Positions 25,356 through 34,266 of a DNA stretch of 64,000 nucleotides are shown here, one piece after another (position 1 is the first letter of the stretch; every line of letters begins with the position of its first letter). The notes below the pieces were generated by a model. That model was not told the DNA's origin. It worked only from the letters and a program-made list of their open reading frames with translations, and did not search any database. Source of the stretch: Bacillus thermotolerans (GTDB lineage Bacteria > Bacillota > Bacilli > Bacillales > Domibacillaceae). Both the position numbers and the translations under genes were made by a program. Location: the NCBI RefSeq assembly GCF_000812025.2, contig NZ_JWJE02000012.1, positions 1 through 64,000 on the forward strand, in the 5' to 3' direction.

Positions 25356-26354
25356 TTATTGCTCTTCTGCATATACGTGGGTTAATGCATCTTCCGGCTT
25401 TGCGTAAGGAGCACTTTCTGCGTATTCTGTTGCTTCGTCTACCTGCCTCGTTATTTCAGCATCGATCGCTTTTTCCATCTTCTCATCCATCGCTCCTGTA
25501 TCCTTCAAATAAGCTTTGAAAGTGAGAATAGGATCGTTGCTCTTCGCCTGCTCTACTTCTTCTCGCGAGCGGTAAGCCCGGTCATCATCGTCTGAGGAAT
25601 GAGCGGTTAACCGGTACGTAATCGTTTCAATCAGAGTTGGCCCTTCTCCTCTTCGGGCCCTTTCAGCCGCTTCCTTTACATATTTATATACCTCAATCGG
25701 ATCATTTCCATTAATCGTGAATCCCGGCATTCCATACCCTTGGGCCCGGTCTGACACCTTTTCACATGCTAATTGCTTTTCAACAGGAACGGAAATAGCG
25801 TATTTATTATTTTCACACATGAAGATGACAGGCAGCTTATGCACGCCCGCAAAGTTAGCGCCCTCATGAAAATCGCCCTGGTTGGAGGAACCCTCTCCAA
25901 ATGTCACAAAAGTGACTAAATCCTTTTTCTCCATCTTCCCTGCTAAAGCAATACCTACAGCATGGGGAACTTGCGTTGTTACCGGTGAAGAACCTGTAAC
26001 AATACGGTTTTTCTTCTGCCCGAAATGCCCCGGCATCTGCCGGCCGCCTGAGTTCGGATCCTCTGCCTTGGCAAACCCTGAAAGCATAATATCGGCAGCT
26101 GTCATGCCAAATGACAGCACGACTCCCATGTCCCTGTAGTAAGGCAGCACATAGTCCTTGCTTCTATCAAGAGCAAAAGCAGCTCCCACCTGGGCAGCCT
26201 CCTGGCCCTGACAGGAAATAACGAAAGGAATTTGACCTGAACGATTTAACAGCCACATCCGCTCATCCAGCCGACGAGCAAGAAGCATGGTTTTGTACAT
26301 CTCCACTGCTGTTTCATCACTTAAACCTATGCTTTTATGACGGTTTTCAGTCAT
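25356..26354 (-). CDS. bkdAA: Branched-chain 2-oxoacid dehydrogenase E1 alpha
   Basis: Alpha subunit (332 residues) of E1; it carries the thiamine diphosphate. The TPP/Mg motif runs from GEGSSNQGDFHEG (about 153-165) to ENNKYA (181-186). The phosphorylation-loop region reads RLTAHSSDDDDRAYRS. AGGAGG precedes the ATG. It follows lpdV by 18 bases in the same transcript. Homologous to B. subtilis BkdAA. Confidence 0.94.
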   Translation of the reverse strand: MTENRHKSIGLSDETAVEMYKTMLLARRLDERMWLLNRSGQIPFVISCQGQEAAQVGAAFALDRSKDYVLPYYRDMGVVLSFGMTAADIMLSGFAKAEDPNSGGRQMPGHFGQKKNRIVTGSSPVTTQVPHAVGIALAGKMEKKDLVTFVTFGEGSSNQGDFHEGANFAGVHKLPVIFMCENNKYAISVPVEKQLACEKVSDRAQGYGMPGFTINGNDPIEVYKYVKEAAERARRGEGPTLIETITYRLTAHSSDDDDRAYRSREEVEQAKSNDPILTFKAYLKDTGAMDEKMEKAIDAEITRQVDEATEYAESAPYAKPEDALTHVYAEEQ

Positions 26355-26372
26355 AACGATTACCTCCTCCTG

Positions 26373-27797
26373 TTATATATGAATCGCCCGTCCTTCTACA
26401 GCTAAAGCAGCTTCTCCAATGGCTTCACTGAGAGTGGGATGTGGATGAATCATACGGCCGATCTCCCAGCTAGCCGCGTCCAGCAGCTTAGCAAGGCCCG
26501 CTTCTGAGATCATATCTGTTACATGCGGCCCGATCATATGAACACCAAGTACATCATCCGTCTTCTGATCAGCTATAATTTTGACAAACCCTTCGCTCTG
26601 CCCGTATACGAGCGCCTTTCCTGCTGCACTGAAAGGAAACTTCCCAACCTTTACCTCATAGCCTTGTTTTTCAGCTCCCTTCTCCGTCAGCCCTACACTA
26701 GCGATTTCGGGATTTGAATAAATACAGCAGCTTACGGTCGTGTAATCGATAGGCTCTGTTTCTCTTCCAGCCAGGTGGGAAACAGCGGTCATCCCTTCAT
26801 GAGCGGCTACATGAGCCAGCTGCATGCCGCCGATTACATCTCCAACGGCATAAATATGCGATTCCTTCGTCTGGTAAAATTCATTTGTTTGAATGAACCC
26901 TTTATTAAGCTCAATTTCTGTATTTTCAAGTCCCATCTTCTCCACATTAGCCTGGCGGCCGACTGAGACAAGTATTTTCTCTGCTTGAAACTCTTCCCGC
27001 TCCCCGTGGACTTCTGCCTGAACAGATACGGACCCTGTCTTCCTTTTTAGCGTTTCAGGCAAGACTTTAGCATTAGTAATGATATTTACGCCCCGCTTTT
27101 CTAAAAGGCGTGCCATTTCCTTCGATATATCTTCATCCTCCAGGGGGAGAATACGCTCAGCAAACTCTAAAATGGTGACCTTCGCTCCGAAATCACACAG
27201 CATAGAGGCCCATTCTATCCCGATTACTCCCCCGCCCACGATAAGAATTGAATCAGGAATATTCTGAATTTCCAATGCTTCATCAGATGATAAAACCTGC
27301 TTTCCATCAATGTCTAGTCCCGGGAGCGTACGGGGGTGAGAGCCGGTTGCTATAATCACATTTTTAGGCACAAGCATTTTGTTCTCTGTTCCATCATTCA
27401 TCTCTACCGAAATCGTTCCCGGCATCGGCGAAAAGATGGAAGGGCCTAATATCCGTCCAGTTCCTTCATACACGTCAATCCTGCCCTTTTTAATTAGCCT
27501 CTTTACCCCTTCATAAAGCGTCGCGATGATAGATTGCTTCCTTTCCTGCACCTTTCCAAAATTAAATGCGGCTTCCGAAGCCATCACGCCAAATATTTCA
27601 CTATTCTTAACCGTCTGAAACACCTCAGCGCTTCTGAGTAAGGCCTTAGACGGTATACAGCCTTTATGAAGGCATGTGCCGCCCAGCTTTTCTCTTTCAA
27701 CAAGAGCCGTTTTCAATCCAAGCTGTGCCGCCTGGATCGCTGATACATATCCGCCGGATCCGCCACCGAGAATTACTACATCATATTCCTCTGCCAT
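26373..27797 (-). CDS. lpdV: Dihydrolipoyl dehydrogenase E3 of the BKD complex
   Basis: FAD/NAD disulfide oxidoreductase (474 residues) that re-oxidises the lipoyl arm of BkdB. The FAD motif GGGSGG is at 11-16. The redox pair is Cys42 and Cys47 (GGTCLHKGCIPSK). The NAD-binding motif GGGVIGIE is near 190. The catalytic His-Glu lies in HPHPTLSE near the C-terminus. AGGAGAG precedes the ATG. Its place inside the bkd operon identifies it as LpdV rather than the PDH enzyme. Confidence 0.94.
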   Translation of the reverse strand: MAEEYDVVILGGGSGGYVSAIQAAQLGLKTALVEREKLGGTCLHKGCIPSKALLRSAEVFQTVKNSEIFGVMASEAAFNFGKVQERKQSIIATLYEGVKRLIKKGRIDVYEGTGRILGPSIFSPMPGTISVEMNDGTENKMLVPKNVIIATGSHPRTLPGLDIDGKQVLSSDEALEIQNIPDSILIVGGGVIGIEWASMLCDFGAKVTILEFAERILPLEDEDISKEMARLLEKRGVNIITNAKVLPETLKRKTGSVSVQAEVHGEREEFQAEKILVSVGRQANVEKMGLENTEIELNKGFIQTNEFYQTKESHIYAVGDVIGGMQLAHVAAHEGMTAVSHLAGRETEPIDYTTVSCCIYSNPEIASVGLTEKGAEKQGYEVKVGKFPFSAAGKALVYGQSEGFVKIIADQKTDDVLGVHMIGPHVTDMISEAGLAKLLDAASWEIGRMIHPHPTLSEAIGEAALAVEGRAIHI

Positions 27798-27837
27798 GTG
27801 CTCTCCTCCTCTTCTCCTTTTGGCTTCATTTATCTTC

Positions 27838-28266
27838 TTACACTCTATTTTTCATCATGAATTGTGCATGTGCTGCTAAATAAAGCAAGTAAGGGTCACC
27901 AGGATAATCATTTCTTTCTCCCGGCATATGCGGCATCTGCTCGGCAGGGATAAAATACACCGGAATGTTCAATTGCTGGGAAATATACGCGGCCATGTCT
28001 ATCGCTTGAGCGGCCAAAGGTTCAGACCTGCTGCTTTCCTTTTGTTCTGTGCCCGGTACACAAACAGCTTCAAGCCTTGACAGGTTGATTCCCTCCTCAT
28101 CAAGATACGCCAATATATCCCTGCTGATGAGAGGGCGGTTGGCTGACAGGCAGGCTTCAACTTGAAAAATTTGTTCAAAAATAGCCGTTTGGCCATCAAA
28201 TATACCTGTGCTTACGGTGTTTTTGGCTGCATACATTACGAGTATCCTACTATGTTTAGTTTGCAA
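27838..28266 (-). CDS. Truncated, degenerate butyrate kinase-like protein
   Basis: A 142-residue frame in the exact place of buk (between bcd and lpdV). Compared with the ~360-residue kinase from memory, three blocks align: the first strand (RILVxxxxxTxxxGIF), the ILAYLDEEGINLSRLEAVC helix-strand, and QLNIPVYFI to HAxxxxxxR. The phosphate loop (normally GSTSTK) reads AKNTVS and the RGG loop reads VPG, so kinase activity is unlikely. The C-terminal ATPase half is absent. The start is TTG 28266, nine bases after AAAGGAG. The frame is open with no internal stop. Either a retained pseudoenzyme or a gene in decay. Confidence 0.65.
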   Translation of the reverse strand: MQTKHSRILVMYAAKNTVSTGIFDGQTAIFEQIFQVEACLSANRPLISRDILAYLDEEGINLSRLEAVCVPGTEQKESSRSEPLAAQAIDMAAYISQQLNIPVYFIPAEQMPHMPGERNDYPGDPYLLYLAAHAQFMMKNRV

Positions 28267-28295
28267 GGCCGCCCTCTCCTTTACGTATTTGATTT

Positions 28296-29399
28296 TTAGA
28301 AATGCTTACGCCGAGATAAAACATGGTGGCTATCTAGCAAAAATTGATTTCTAGACGCGCTCATTTTTTGAATGCGTTCCTCAGCCATCCGGTCAGCCGC
28401 CTGATAAGTTGGTATGTTATCACGCCTAGAAATTTCAATCGTTCTTTCGATGCTACTGTAGATCTGTTCTACCTTCTTCATTGCGCGGTCCCGGTCATAT
28501 CCTTTCAGCTCGTCAGCTACATTGATCACTCCACCTGCATTAATCACGTAGTCAGGCGCATAAAGAATTCCACGCTCGTGCAATTCATCGCCATCGCTGT
28601 TTTCCTTCAGCTGGTTATTCGCGGACCCTGCTACCACTTTGGCTTTCAGCTGCGGAATAGTCGTTGAATTAATAATAGCTCCCAGCGCACACGGGGCGAA
28701 AATATCAGCCTGCACACTATAAATGTCCGACGGGTCCACCGCTTCAGCTCCGAACTCATCGACAGCCCTTTGAACAGCCTCTTTATTAATATCAGTTACA
28801 ATCAGCTTTGCGCCTTCATTGTGCAGGTGGCGGCATAGATGGTAAGCTACATTTCCCACTCCCTGCACGGCAACGGTTATTCCCTTTAATGAATCTGTAC
28901 CGAATGCTTCTTTTGAAGCCGCCTTCATGCCAACAAAGCAGCCATAAGCGGTAATAGGAGAAGGATTGCCTGAGGAGCCAAATGCTGGAGAAATGCCGGT
29001 GACGTAATCTGTTTCCTCATGAATAATGTCCATATCTTCTACGCTGGTCCCTACATCCTCCGCAGTAATATAACGGCCATTCAACCCTTGGATATAGCGG
29101 CCGAATGCCCTAAACATCTCTTCATTTTTGTCCTTGCGCGGATCACCGATAATCACCGCTTTCCCACCGCCAAGGTTGAGCCCGGCAGCTGCATTTTTAT
29201 ATGTCATGCCTCTTGCCAGGCGGAGAGCATCCTCAATCGCTGCTTCCTCTGAATCATACGTCCACATTCTTGTTCCCCCGAGAGCCGGGCCTAGTGTTGT
29301 ATCATGAATAGCTATTACAGCCTGTAGCCCCGAAGCCTCATCCTGGCAAAATACTAATTGTTCGTAGTCATAGTTCTTCATATATTTGAAAATCTCCAT
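28296..29399 (-). CDS. bcd: Leucine (branched-chain amino acid) dehydrogenase
   Basis: NAD-dependent oxidative deamination of Leu, Ile and Val to 2-oxoacids, feeding the BKD complex. 367 residues. Substrate and catalytic lysines are Lys68 (MTYKNA) and Lys80 (GGGKAVI). The Rossmann motif GVGNVAYHL is near 180-190. GAGGAGG lies seven bases before the ATG at 29399; a GTG codon just before it is unlikely to be used. First gene after the sigma-54 promoter. ptb, which sits here in B. subtilis, is absent. Confidence 0.95.
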   Translation of the reverse strand: MEIFKYMKNYDYEQLVFCQDEASGLQAVIAIHDTTLGPALGGTRMWTYDSEEAAIEDALRLARGMTYKNAAAGLNLGGGKAVIIGDPRKDKNEEMFRAFGRYIQGLNGRYITAEDVGTSVEDMDIIHEETDYVTGISPAFGSSGNPSPITAYGCFVGMKAASKEAFGTDSLKGITVAVQGVGNVAYHLCRHLHNEGAKLIVTDINKEAVQRAVDEFGAEAVDPSDIYSVQADIFAPCALGAIINSTTIPQLKAKVVAGSANNQLKENSDGDELHERGILYAPDYVINAGGVINVADELKGYDRDRAMKKVEQIYSSIERTIEISRRDNIPTYQAADRMAEERIQKMSASRNQFLLDSHHVLSRRKHF

Positions 29400-29453
29400 C
29401 ACGGATCCTCCTCGCTGAATGATTCGATGAAATAAATGGCTTTGCTATTTACA

Positions 29454-29470
29454 AGCAAGTAACATGCCAA
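29454..29470 (-). promoter_or_regulatory. Sigma-54 (SigL) promoter of the bcd-bkd operon
   Basis: Minus strand from 29470 to 29454: TTGGCATGTTACTTGCT. It has GG at -24 and GC at -12 with the right spacing, differing from TGGCAC-N5-TTGCW at one position. Start of transcription is expected near 29443, about 44 bases before bcd. The sigma-54 activator gene lies directly upstream. Confidence 0.88.
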
Positions 29471-29530
29471 TCCTATTCTTTGATTTTTCACTTATTTTTC
29501 AGAAAATTGTCTGCAATTTCTTTCTTACTA

Positions 29531-29544
29531 TGCAACACTTTGCA
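29531..29544 (-). promoter_or_regulatory. Candidate BkdR upstream activator site
   Basis: TGCAA-CACT-TTGCA dyad centred about 75 bases upstream of the -12/-24 element, at the end of bkdR. Enhancer sites of this kind are expected here. A further TTGCAA lies close by. Identity as the BkdR site is inferred. Confidence 0.4.
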
Positions 29545-29550
29545 GGCATA

Positions 29551-31611
29551 TTATTGCAAATTATATTTTCCCAGCTTATAGTACAAGCTCCTAACTGAAA
29601 TATTTAAGTCTTTTGCTGTGGCTGTTTTGTTCCCTTGATTCCTTGCTAAAGCGGTCTTGAGGATTTGCTCTTCATATTCATCCATGAGCTGCTGTAAAGA
29701 GGTGCCTTTATGAAAGGCTTCTAGAGGGCGTGCTTGATCGTTCTGTCTTTGTTCACCTTCCTGTCCATGCAGCAAGGATAACGCATGAGCATCAATCAGC
29801 TTATCGCTGTAGCTGAGAAAAATCATCGCTCTTCCTAACACATTTTCCAATTCACGAACATTTCCCGGCCATGAATAGTTCATCAGTATCTCCATTGCTT
29901 CAGGAGTTAAGCCTTCAACACTCCTCCCATAATCCTGATTAATCTTAGCAATGAGCCGTTCGCATAGCAGTGGAATGTCTTCCTTCCGATTACGCAGAGG
30001 TGGGATCTGTATAGGCATGCGGTTCAGGCGGTAATATAAATCCTCACGGAATGCTCCCTCCGCCATTGCCTTCTCCAAATTTACATTCGTCGCGGCGATG
30101 ACACGAACATTTACATCAATTGCCTTCGTACCTCCTACCCTGACAATCTCCTGCTCCTGAAGTACCCGTAACAGCTTAGCCTGCATACTGGCATTCAATT
30201 CACCGATTTCATCTAAAAATATACTGCCATTGTGAGCCTCCTCAAACAGCCCCCTCTTTCCACCGCGCCTAGCCCCTGAAAAAGCACCATCTTCATAGCC
30301 GAACAATTCACTTTCTAATAAAGATTCAGACAGCGCCGCACAATTTACGCGGACGAACTTATTGTAGCGCCGGCTGCTGGCATTATGGATAGCATGTGCA
30401 AACAATTCCTTGCCTGTGCCTGATTCTCCTCGTAGCAGCACTGTTGCAGGGGTATTGGCGCCGGCTTTCGCCTGTTCCACCGCTATTTTCATCTCATCCG
30501 AATCGCCGATAATTTCTTCAAACGTATACTTTGCTTCCAGCGTTCTAATGATTTGTCTGGCACGGTCCAACTGTTTAGTAAGGGTCTGAATTTCGGTCAA
30601 GTCATGAATAACCCCTACACTGCCCTTCAGCTTATCATCCACAATAATAGGGGCGACGTTTACGACTACTTCCTTTTTCTTCGGACCTACATACATCTTC
30701 ACTCCGCGTACAGGCTTCTTGCTGGCCAGTACTTGTAAGTGCACACTTTCTCCCTCTGAAATATCAATTGTTGCCGGCTTGCCAATCACCTCTTCCTTGC
30801 TGAGGCCAGTCAGCCTGGTGTAGGCTGGGTTAATCATCAATCCTCTTCCCTGCTCATCAACAACCGATATAGCATCATCGCTGGAGGAAATAATCGCTTC
30901 GAGCATAGTCTGTATTTCTTTTAAGTTAGTGACTTCTTTTGCCAGCTCAACCACCTTAGTAATGTCGCGAAACAAGGCTAGAGCACCAATTACTTCTTCT
31001 TCCTCCGTTACCATTGGGAAACGAGACACAATAATGGCCGCTCCTTCTGACAGTTTATGCTCCCGGTTGAATTCTGCCTTTCTCGATTGAAGGACCTCCG
31101 GCAGCCGGCTATATGGAATGATCTCTGTAATCGGCTGACCAAGAGCCTGATCCTTCGAAATTCCTAACATGCGTGCAGCGCTTTCATTAAATAAGATAAT
31201 CCTTTCCTCGCGGTCGATAACGACCATTCCTTCATCGATCGACTCAAAGATAGTACGATACTGATAAGACTGATGCCTAAGCTGTTTAATCAGTGTTTCT
31301 TTTTGCAGAAGAAGCTGGGACAGCAAATAAGCAATGGAACCCGGGATTACAACTGCTTCGGGCACCTGCTTTCGAATCTCATAGAATACTTGGCTATCAC
31401 CCGTCACTTCAATAATGAGATCAGGCTTTCGACTGATGAAGTCTCTCCAATCCCTGCCCGTTTCTATATGACAGCTTTTGGCAAGATGGAGAGCTGGCGC
31501 TTGCTCATTAACATCAGTGATGGCCATTACTTGTAACACCTGGCTGTCTCTCAGGATCTTTAATATAGATAAACCGCCTTGCCCGCCCCCCACAATTAGC
31601 GCTGTTTGCAT
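29551..31611 (-). CDS. bkdR: Sigma-54-dependent activator BkdR
   Basis: Enhancer-binding activator of the bcd-bkd operon, 686 residues. Domains are an N-terminal Rossmann-like sensor (GGGQGG at 8-13, to ~110), then two PAS domains (about 115-225 and 235-340). An AAA+ domain follows with Walker A GESGTGKE at 395-402 and the sigma-54 contact loop GAFSGA at 442-447. A Fis-type helix-turn-helix lies at the C-terminus ([19 protein letters not shown]). Full length, no lesions. It has its own promoter, divergent from the yqzF promoter. Confidence 0.94.
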   Translation of the reverse strand: MQTALIVGGGQGGLSILKILRDSQVLQVMAITDVNEQAPALHLAKSCHIETGRDWRDFISRKPDLIIEVTGDSQVFYEIRKQVPEAVVIPGSIAYLLSQLLLQKETLIKQLRHQSYQYRTIFESIDEGMVVIDREERIILFNESAARMLGISKDQALGQPITEIIPYSRLPEVLQSRKAEFNREHKLSEGAAIIVSRFPMVTEEEEVIGALALFRDITKVVELAKEVTNLKEIQTMLEAIISSSDDAISVVDEQGRGLMINPAYTRLTGLSKEEVIGKPATIDISEGESVHLQVLASKKPVRGVKMYVGPKKKEVVVNVAPIIVDDKLKGSVGVIHDLTEIQTLTKQLDRARQIIRTLEAKYTFEEIIGDSDEMKIAVEQAKAGANTPATVLLRGESGTGKELFAHAIHNASSRRYNKFVRVNCAALSESLLESELFGYEDGAFSGARRGGKRGLFEEAHNGSIFLDEIGELNASMQAKLLRVLQEQEIVRVGGTKAIDVNVRVIAATNVNLEKAMAEGAFREDLYYRLNRMPIQIPPLRNRKEDIPLLCERLIAKINQDYGRSVEGLTPEAMEILMNYSWPGNVRELENVLGRAMIFLSYSDKLIDAHALSLLHGQEGEQRQNDQARPLEAFHKGTSLQQLMDEYEEQILKTALARNQGNKTATAKDLNISVRSLYYKLGKYNLQ

Positions 31612-31654
31612 CTATCTCCCTCCTTTTCGCTGCCTTTATACTCTTTATATTACC

Positions 31655-31683
31655 AGTTTATAAGACTTGGTCATACTTGACAA
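31655..31683 (-). promoter_or_regulatory. Promoter of bkdR
   Basis: Minus strand: TTGTCA (31683-31678), 17-base spacer, TAAACT (31660-31655). Its -35 box lies on the same bases as the -35 of the opposing yqzF promoter. Confidence 0.55.
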
Positions 31684-31704
31684 ATTTAACAGGTAGGATA
31701 TCAT
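31677..31704 (+). promoter_or_regulatory. Promoter of the DUF2627 gene
   Basis: TTGACA (31677-31682), 16-base spacer, TATCAT (31699-31704), 31 bases before the start codon. It overlaps the bkdR promoter back to back at the -35 boxes. Confidence 0.6.
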
Positions 31705-31735
31705 TTTCATGTATAAACCTTTAAGGAGCAATTCA

Positions 31736-31969
31736 ATGATTCGACTTGTGGCATTATTAATATTAGTCATTCCCGGCATCCTGGCGATGCTTGGCATTAA
31801 GCTGATGCGGGATATGTTATTTGGAATCTTACAATCTCCTTTTCCATTTTTGTGGCTCCAGTTTATCGTCGGCCTGCTGTTATTCCTCGGAGGTCTAGGG
31901 TTCATTGGGGGGTTCCTTTTCCGGCGTGACCAGCGAAACAACAAAGTACAGGATCGCTTTAAAAAATAA
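31736..31969 (+). CDS. yqzF: DUF2627 membrane protein YqzF
   Basis: A 77-residue membrane protein with two hydrophobic segments (about 2-20 and 35-58) and a charged Arg/Lys tail (FRRDQRNNKVQ). The PGxxAMLGIKLMRD stretch matches DUF2627/YqzF as I recall; function unknown. An earlier ATG at 31709 is in frame, but AAGGAG lies seven bases before the ATG at 31736. The gene stands alone between bkdR and yqiK, as in B. subtilis. Confidence 0.8.
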   Translation: MIRLVALLILVIPGILAMLGIKLMRDMLFGILQSPFPFLWLQFIVGLLLFLGGLGFIGGFLFRRDQRNNKVQDRFKK

Positions 31970-32012
31970 AGGCTTCTCGCATGTCGGTTATGCCAACACG
32001 CGAGAAGCCTTT
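31968..32012. terminator. Bidirectional terminator (yqzF / yqiK)
   Basis: Arms AAAGGCTTCTCGC (31968-31980) and GCGAGAAGCCTTT-like (32000-32012), both sides A/T-rich. It serves yqzF on the plus strand and yqiK on the minus strand. Confidence 0.75.
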
Positions 32013-32059
32013 ATTTTTTATCTATGGAAAGTTTACTTTATTTCTTGCCCGGCTGATTT

Positions 32060-32794
32060 CTATTGATTTCTCAAACCCTGCCTAATGGCTAAAGCTGTTT
32101 GTGGGTCATCGGTAAAAATGGCTGAGCAGCCTTTTTCCATGAATCGTTTCATTTGCTTTGTTTTATTCACAGTGTAAGGGCGAATCGATAAACCTGCGCT
32201 GAGCGTCTCCTCAATAACCCCGTCCTTCACCGTTCGAATGTTAGGATGGATCGCCTGTGCCCGGATGGCTTCTGCATACTTCCACGGCATATATAGATGC
32301 GAGGAGTATAGAACAGCCGTCTCTATATCCGGTGCAATCTGACGCATGCGGGTAAGGGAATAGTGGTTAAAAGATGAAATGATCACCCGTTCCTCATAGT
32401 TAAACTGACGGATAAGAGCAAGAACCTTCTCCTCTATGCCTTCATAATCAAATTCATTATTTTTCAACTCGACATTACAGATTAACTCATTGCCTGTCAT
32501 CCATTCAAATACATCCTCAAGCAACGGAAGGCCGGTATCAACTGTCACATTAGGAAATTTGCGGTTAGCCTGGAGACGAGCTAGGTCTTTCCACTCCCAA
32601 TCCTTTACAAACCCGCGTCCATTAGTTGTTCTTTCCAGCTTTTCATCGTGAATAACAACGAGGCGTCCATCCTTCGTCAGCTGAACATCCAGTTCAATGC
32701 CATCCGCTCCCACTCTTTCTGCTGCTTTAAAAGCCGACATCGTGTTTTCAGGCGCAGCAGCCGAGAAGCCTCGATGAGCAAAAATAGCCGTCAT
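32060..32794 (-). CDS. yqiK: Glycerophosphodiester phosphodiesterase YqiK
   Basis: Hydrolyses glycerophosphodiesters to glycerol 3-phosphate and an alcohol. 244 residues, one TIM barrel. Motifs include the catalytic IFAHRG (His7) with ENT, and then ELDVQLTKDGRLVVIHD with the metal-binding Glu/Asp and second His. No signal peptide, so cytosolic. The start MTAIFAHRG at 32794 matches the family. Longer in-frame starts at 32815 and 32890 add residues with no family counterpart; 32815 has AGGA close by and is the best alternative. Confidence 0.85.
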   Translation of the reverse strand: MTAIFAHRGFSAAAPENTMSAFKAAERVGADGIELDVQLTKDGRLVVIHDEKLERTTNGRGFVKDWEWKDLARLQANRKFPNVTVDTGLPLLEDVFEWMTGNELICNVELKNNEFDYEGIEEKVLALIRQFNYEERVIISSFNHYSLTRMRQIAPDIETAVLYSSHLYMPWKYAEAIRAQAIHPNIRTVKDGVIEETLSAGLSIRPYTVNKTKQMKRFMEKGCSAIFTDDPQTALAIRQGLRNQ

Positions 32795-33286
32795 CTGTAC
32801 ACACCCTTTGAACATACTTTTCCTTGCAAAGATAATAAAAGCTGGCCGATTGATGACTCCTTGCCCTTTCAATAAGTTATATGATCCCATTTTTCATTTA
32901 TTTACGGCCATGGGAATAAATTTAGGGCTCAAAACCAATTCTCAAGCTCTATTTTAGCATCTATATGAACGAATAAAAAGCTGTCAACCATACGGCAAAT
33001 TCCGCTTTCATCTGCCTGCTGTTCAGCTTTCCTGAAACTTTTTAAAAAAACTCCCTTGTTTGCATGTATGTATTGACTAATATAAACATCCCTTTTTTGA
33101 ATTTTTCACATAATGAATTTAAAAAAATATGCTTTAACTGTTAGCTTCCATTTCATCACACAGCAAAAGGCCAATGAATCGCTTACATTCATTGGCCTTT
33201 AAGCAATGATTTTATTGATTGAGCATAGACTTTTCAGTACAACTAATAAGAATTAGCTGCCGTTATTTATATTATTCCTTACCCTT
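32795..33286. other. Intergenic region yqiK - spo0A, no gene seen
   Basis: A 490-base AT-rich stretch without a convincing coding frame. It holds the upstream region of yqiK, runs of A and T around 33040-33130, and the spo0A terminator hairpin. Nothing else is recognisable. Confidence 0.6.
33166..33200 (-). terminator. Terminator after spo0A
   Basis: Perfect 14-base arms AAAGGCCAATGAAT (33166-33179) and ATTCATTGGCCTTT (33187-33200). The minus strand continues with TTTT. It is 86 bases past the spo0A stop. Confidence 0.8.
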
Positions 33287-34078
33287 TCAAGAAGCCTTAT
33301 GCTCCAGTCTTAATTTGTCTGCCACCATCGCGATGAATTCAGAGTTCGTCGGCTTCGCTTTCGTCATAGAAACGGTGTAGCCAAACAAGCTGGAAATGGA
33401 GTCGATATTTCCACGGCTCCATGCAACTTCGATCGCGTGACGGATAGCCCGCTCTACACGGCTCGCTGTTGTATTATATTTCTTCGCAATGTCCGGATAT
33501 AATACTTTCGTGATCGAACCAAGCAATTCAATATCGTTGTATACCATGGAAATAGCTTCACGCAAGTACATATACCCTTTAATGTGCGCTGGCACCCCAA
33601 TCTCATGAATGATATTTGTAATGCTTGCATCCAGGTTCACTGCTTTTCTTTCCACTGGCTTCCCTGCGCCCTGGAAAGAATGCTGGGCAAAAGAGCGGCC
33701 CTTTCCGCTTACCTGGCGGATATGATTGAAGAGACTTTCTATATCAAACGGCTTTAGCATAAAATATGAAGCACCGAGTTCTACGGCTTTCTTCGTTACA
33801 TCTTCCTGTCCAAAGGCTGTCAGCATAATAACACTTGGCACTGGATCAAGAGACAAGTCTCGCATTTTCTCAAGCACAGCCAATCCGTCTACATGCGGCA
33901 TGATAATATCTAAAATTAATACATCTGGCTTAGCTTCCGTCAGCATTTGCAGACATTCTTGCCCGTTATTCGCCTTCCCTGCAACTTCCATATCCTCTTG
34001 AGAAGAGATATACTCCTCCATCATTTTCACCAGGTCTAAATTATCGTCTACAATCGCCACTCTAATTTTGTCTGCCAT
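33287..34078 (-). CDS. spo0A: Sporulation master regulator Spo0A
   Basis: Response regulator that ends the phosphorelay and controls entry into sporulation, 263 residues. The receiver domain (5-125) has the acidic DDN (11-13), phosphoacceptor Asp57 (LILDIIMP) and Lys in MLKPFD. The C-terminal effector domain has the conserved [19 protein letters not shown] recognition helix and ends in [16 protein letters not shown] lies before the ATG at 34078; a longer in-frame start at 34123 is not supported. Downstream of spoIVB and recN as in all bacilli. Confidence 0.97.
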   Translation of the reverse strand: MADKIRVAIVDDNLDLVKMMEEYISSQEDMEVAGKANNGQECLQMLTEAKPDVLILDIIMPHVDGLAVLEKMRDLSLDPVPSVIMLTAFGQEDVTKKAVELGASYFMLKPFDIESLFNHIRQVSGKGRSFAQHSFQGAGKPVERKAVNLDASITNIIHEIGVPAHIKGYMYLREAISMVYNDIELLGSITKVLYPDIAKKYNTTASRVERAIRHAIEVAWSRGNIDSISSLFGYTVSMTKAKPTNSEFIAMVADKLRLEHKAS

Positions 34079-34136
34079 TTTATATTCCTCCCACTTTTCG
34101 TCCGTGTTATTCCTATTGTACACCTATTGTAATAAC

Positions 34137-34165
34137 TTTTTCGACAAGGGGAAATGATTTCCTTC
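34137..34165 (-). promoter_or_regulatory. Sigma-H promoter of spo0A overlapped by a Spo0A box
   Basis: Minus strand: GAAGGAAAT (34165-34157) fits the sigma-H -35 RNAGGAWWW. After an 11-base spacer, GTCGAAAAA (34145-34137) fits RNNGAATWW with one mismatch. TTGTCGAA (34147-34140), a perfect 0A box, overlaps the -10. This matches autoregulation of the sporulation promoter of spo0A. Confidence 0.75.
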
Positions 34166-34208
34166 AAAATTTAATAATATATATTTTCTTCGTCGGTATC
34201 TCTATATT

Positions 34209-34216
34209 TTCGACAA
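34209..34216 (-). promoter_or_regulatory. Second Spo0A box upstream of spo0A
   Basis: TTGTCGAA on the minus strand (34216-34209), a perfect consensus 0A box, 44 bases upstream of the sigma-H -35 element. It may be the activation or repression site for autogenous control. Confidence 0.6.
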
Positions 34217-34237
34217 AATTCTCATGGTTTTCTACAT

Positions 34238-34266
34238 AAAAAAACAAGCGGGAATCCCCGCTTGTT
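34238..34266 (-). terminator. Terminator after spoIVB
   Basis: AACAAGCGGG (34243-34252) pairs with CCCGCTTGTT (34257-34266). On the minus strand it is followed by a T run, and it touches the spoIVB stop at 34266. Confidence 0.8.

Noticed and set aside
29403-29550. Hidden or fragmented ptb between bkdR and bcd
   Set aside because: Only 148 bases, filled by the sigma-54 promoter and enhancer candidates; no coding remnant visible in any frame.
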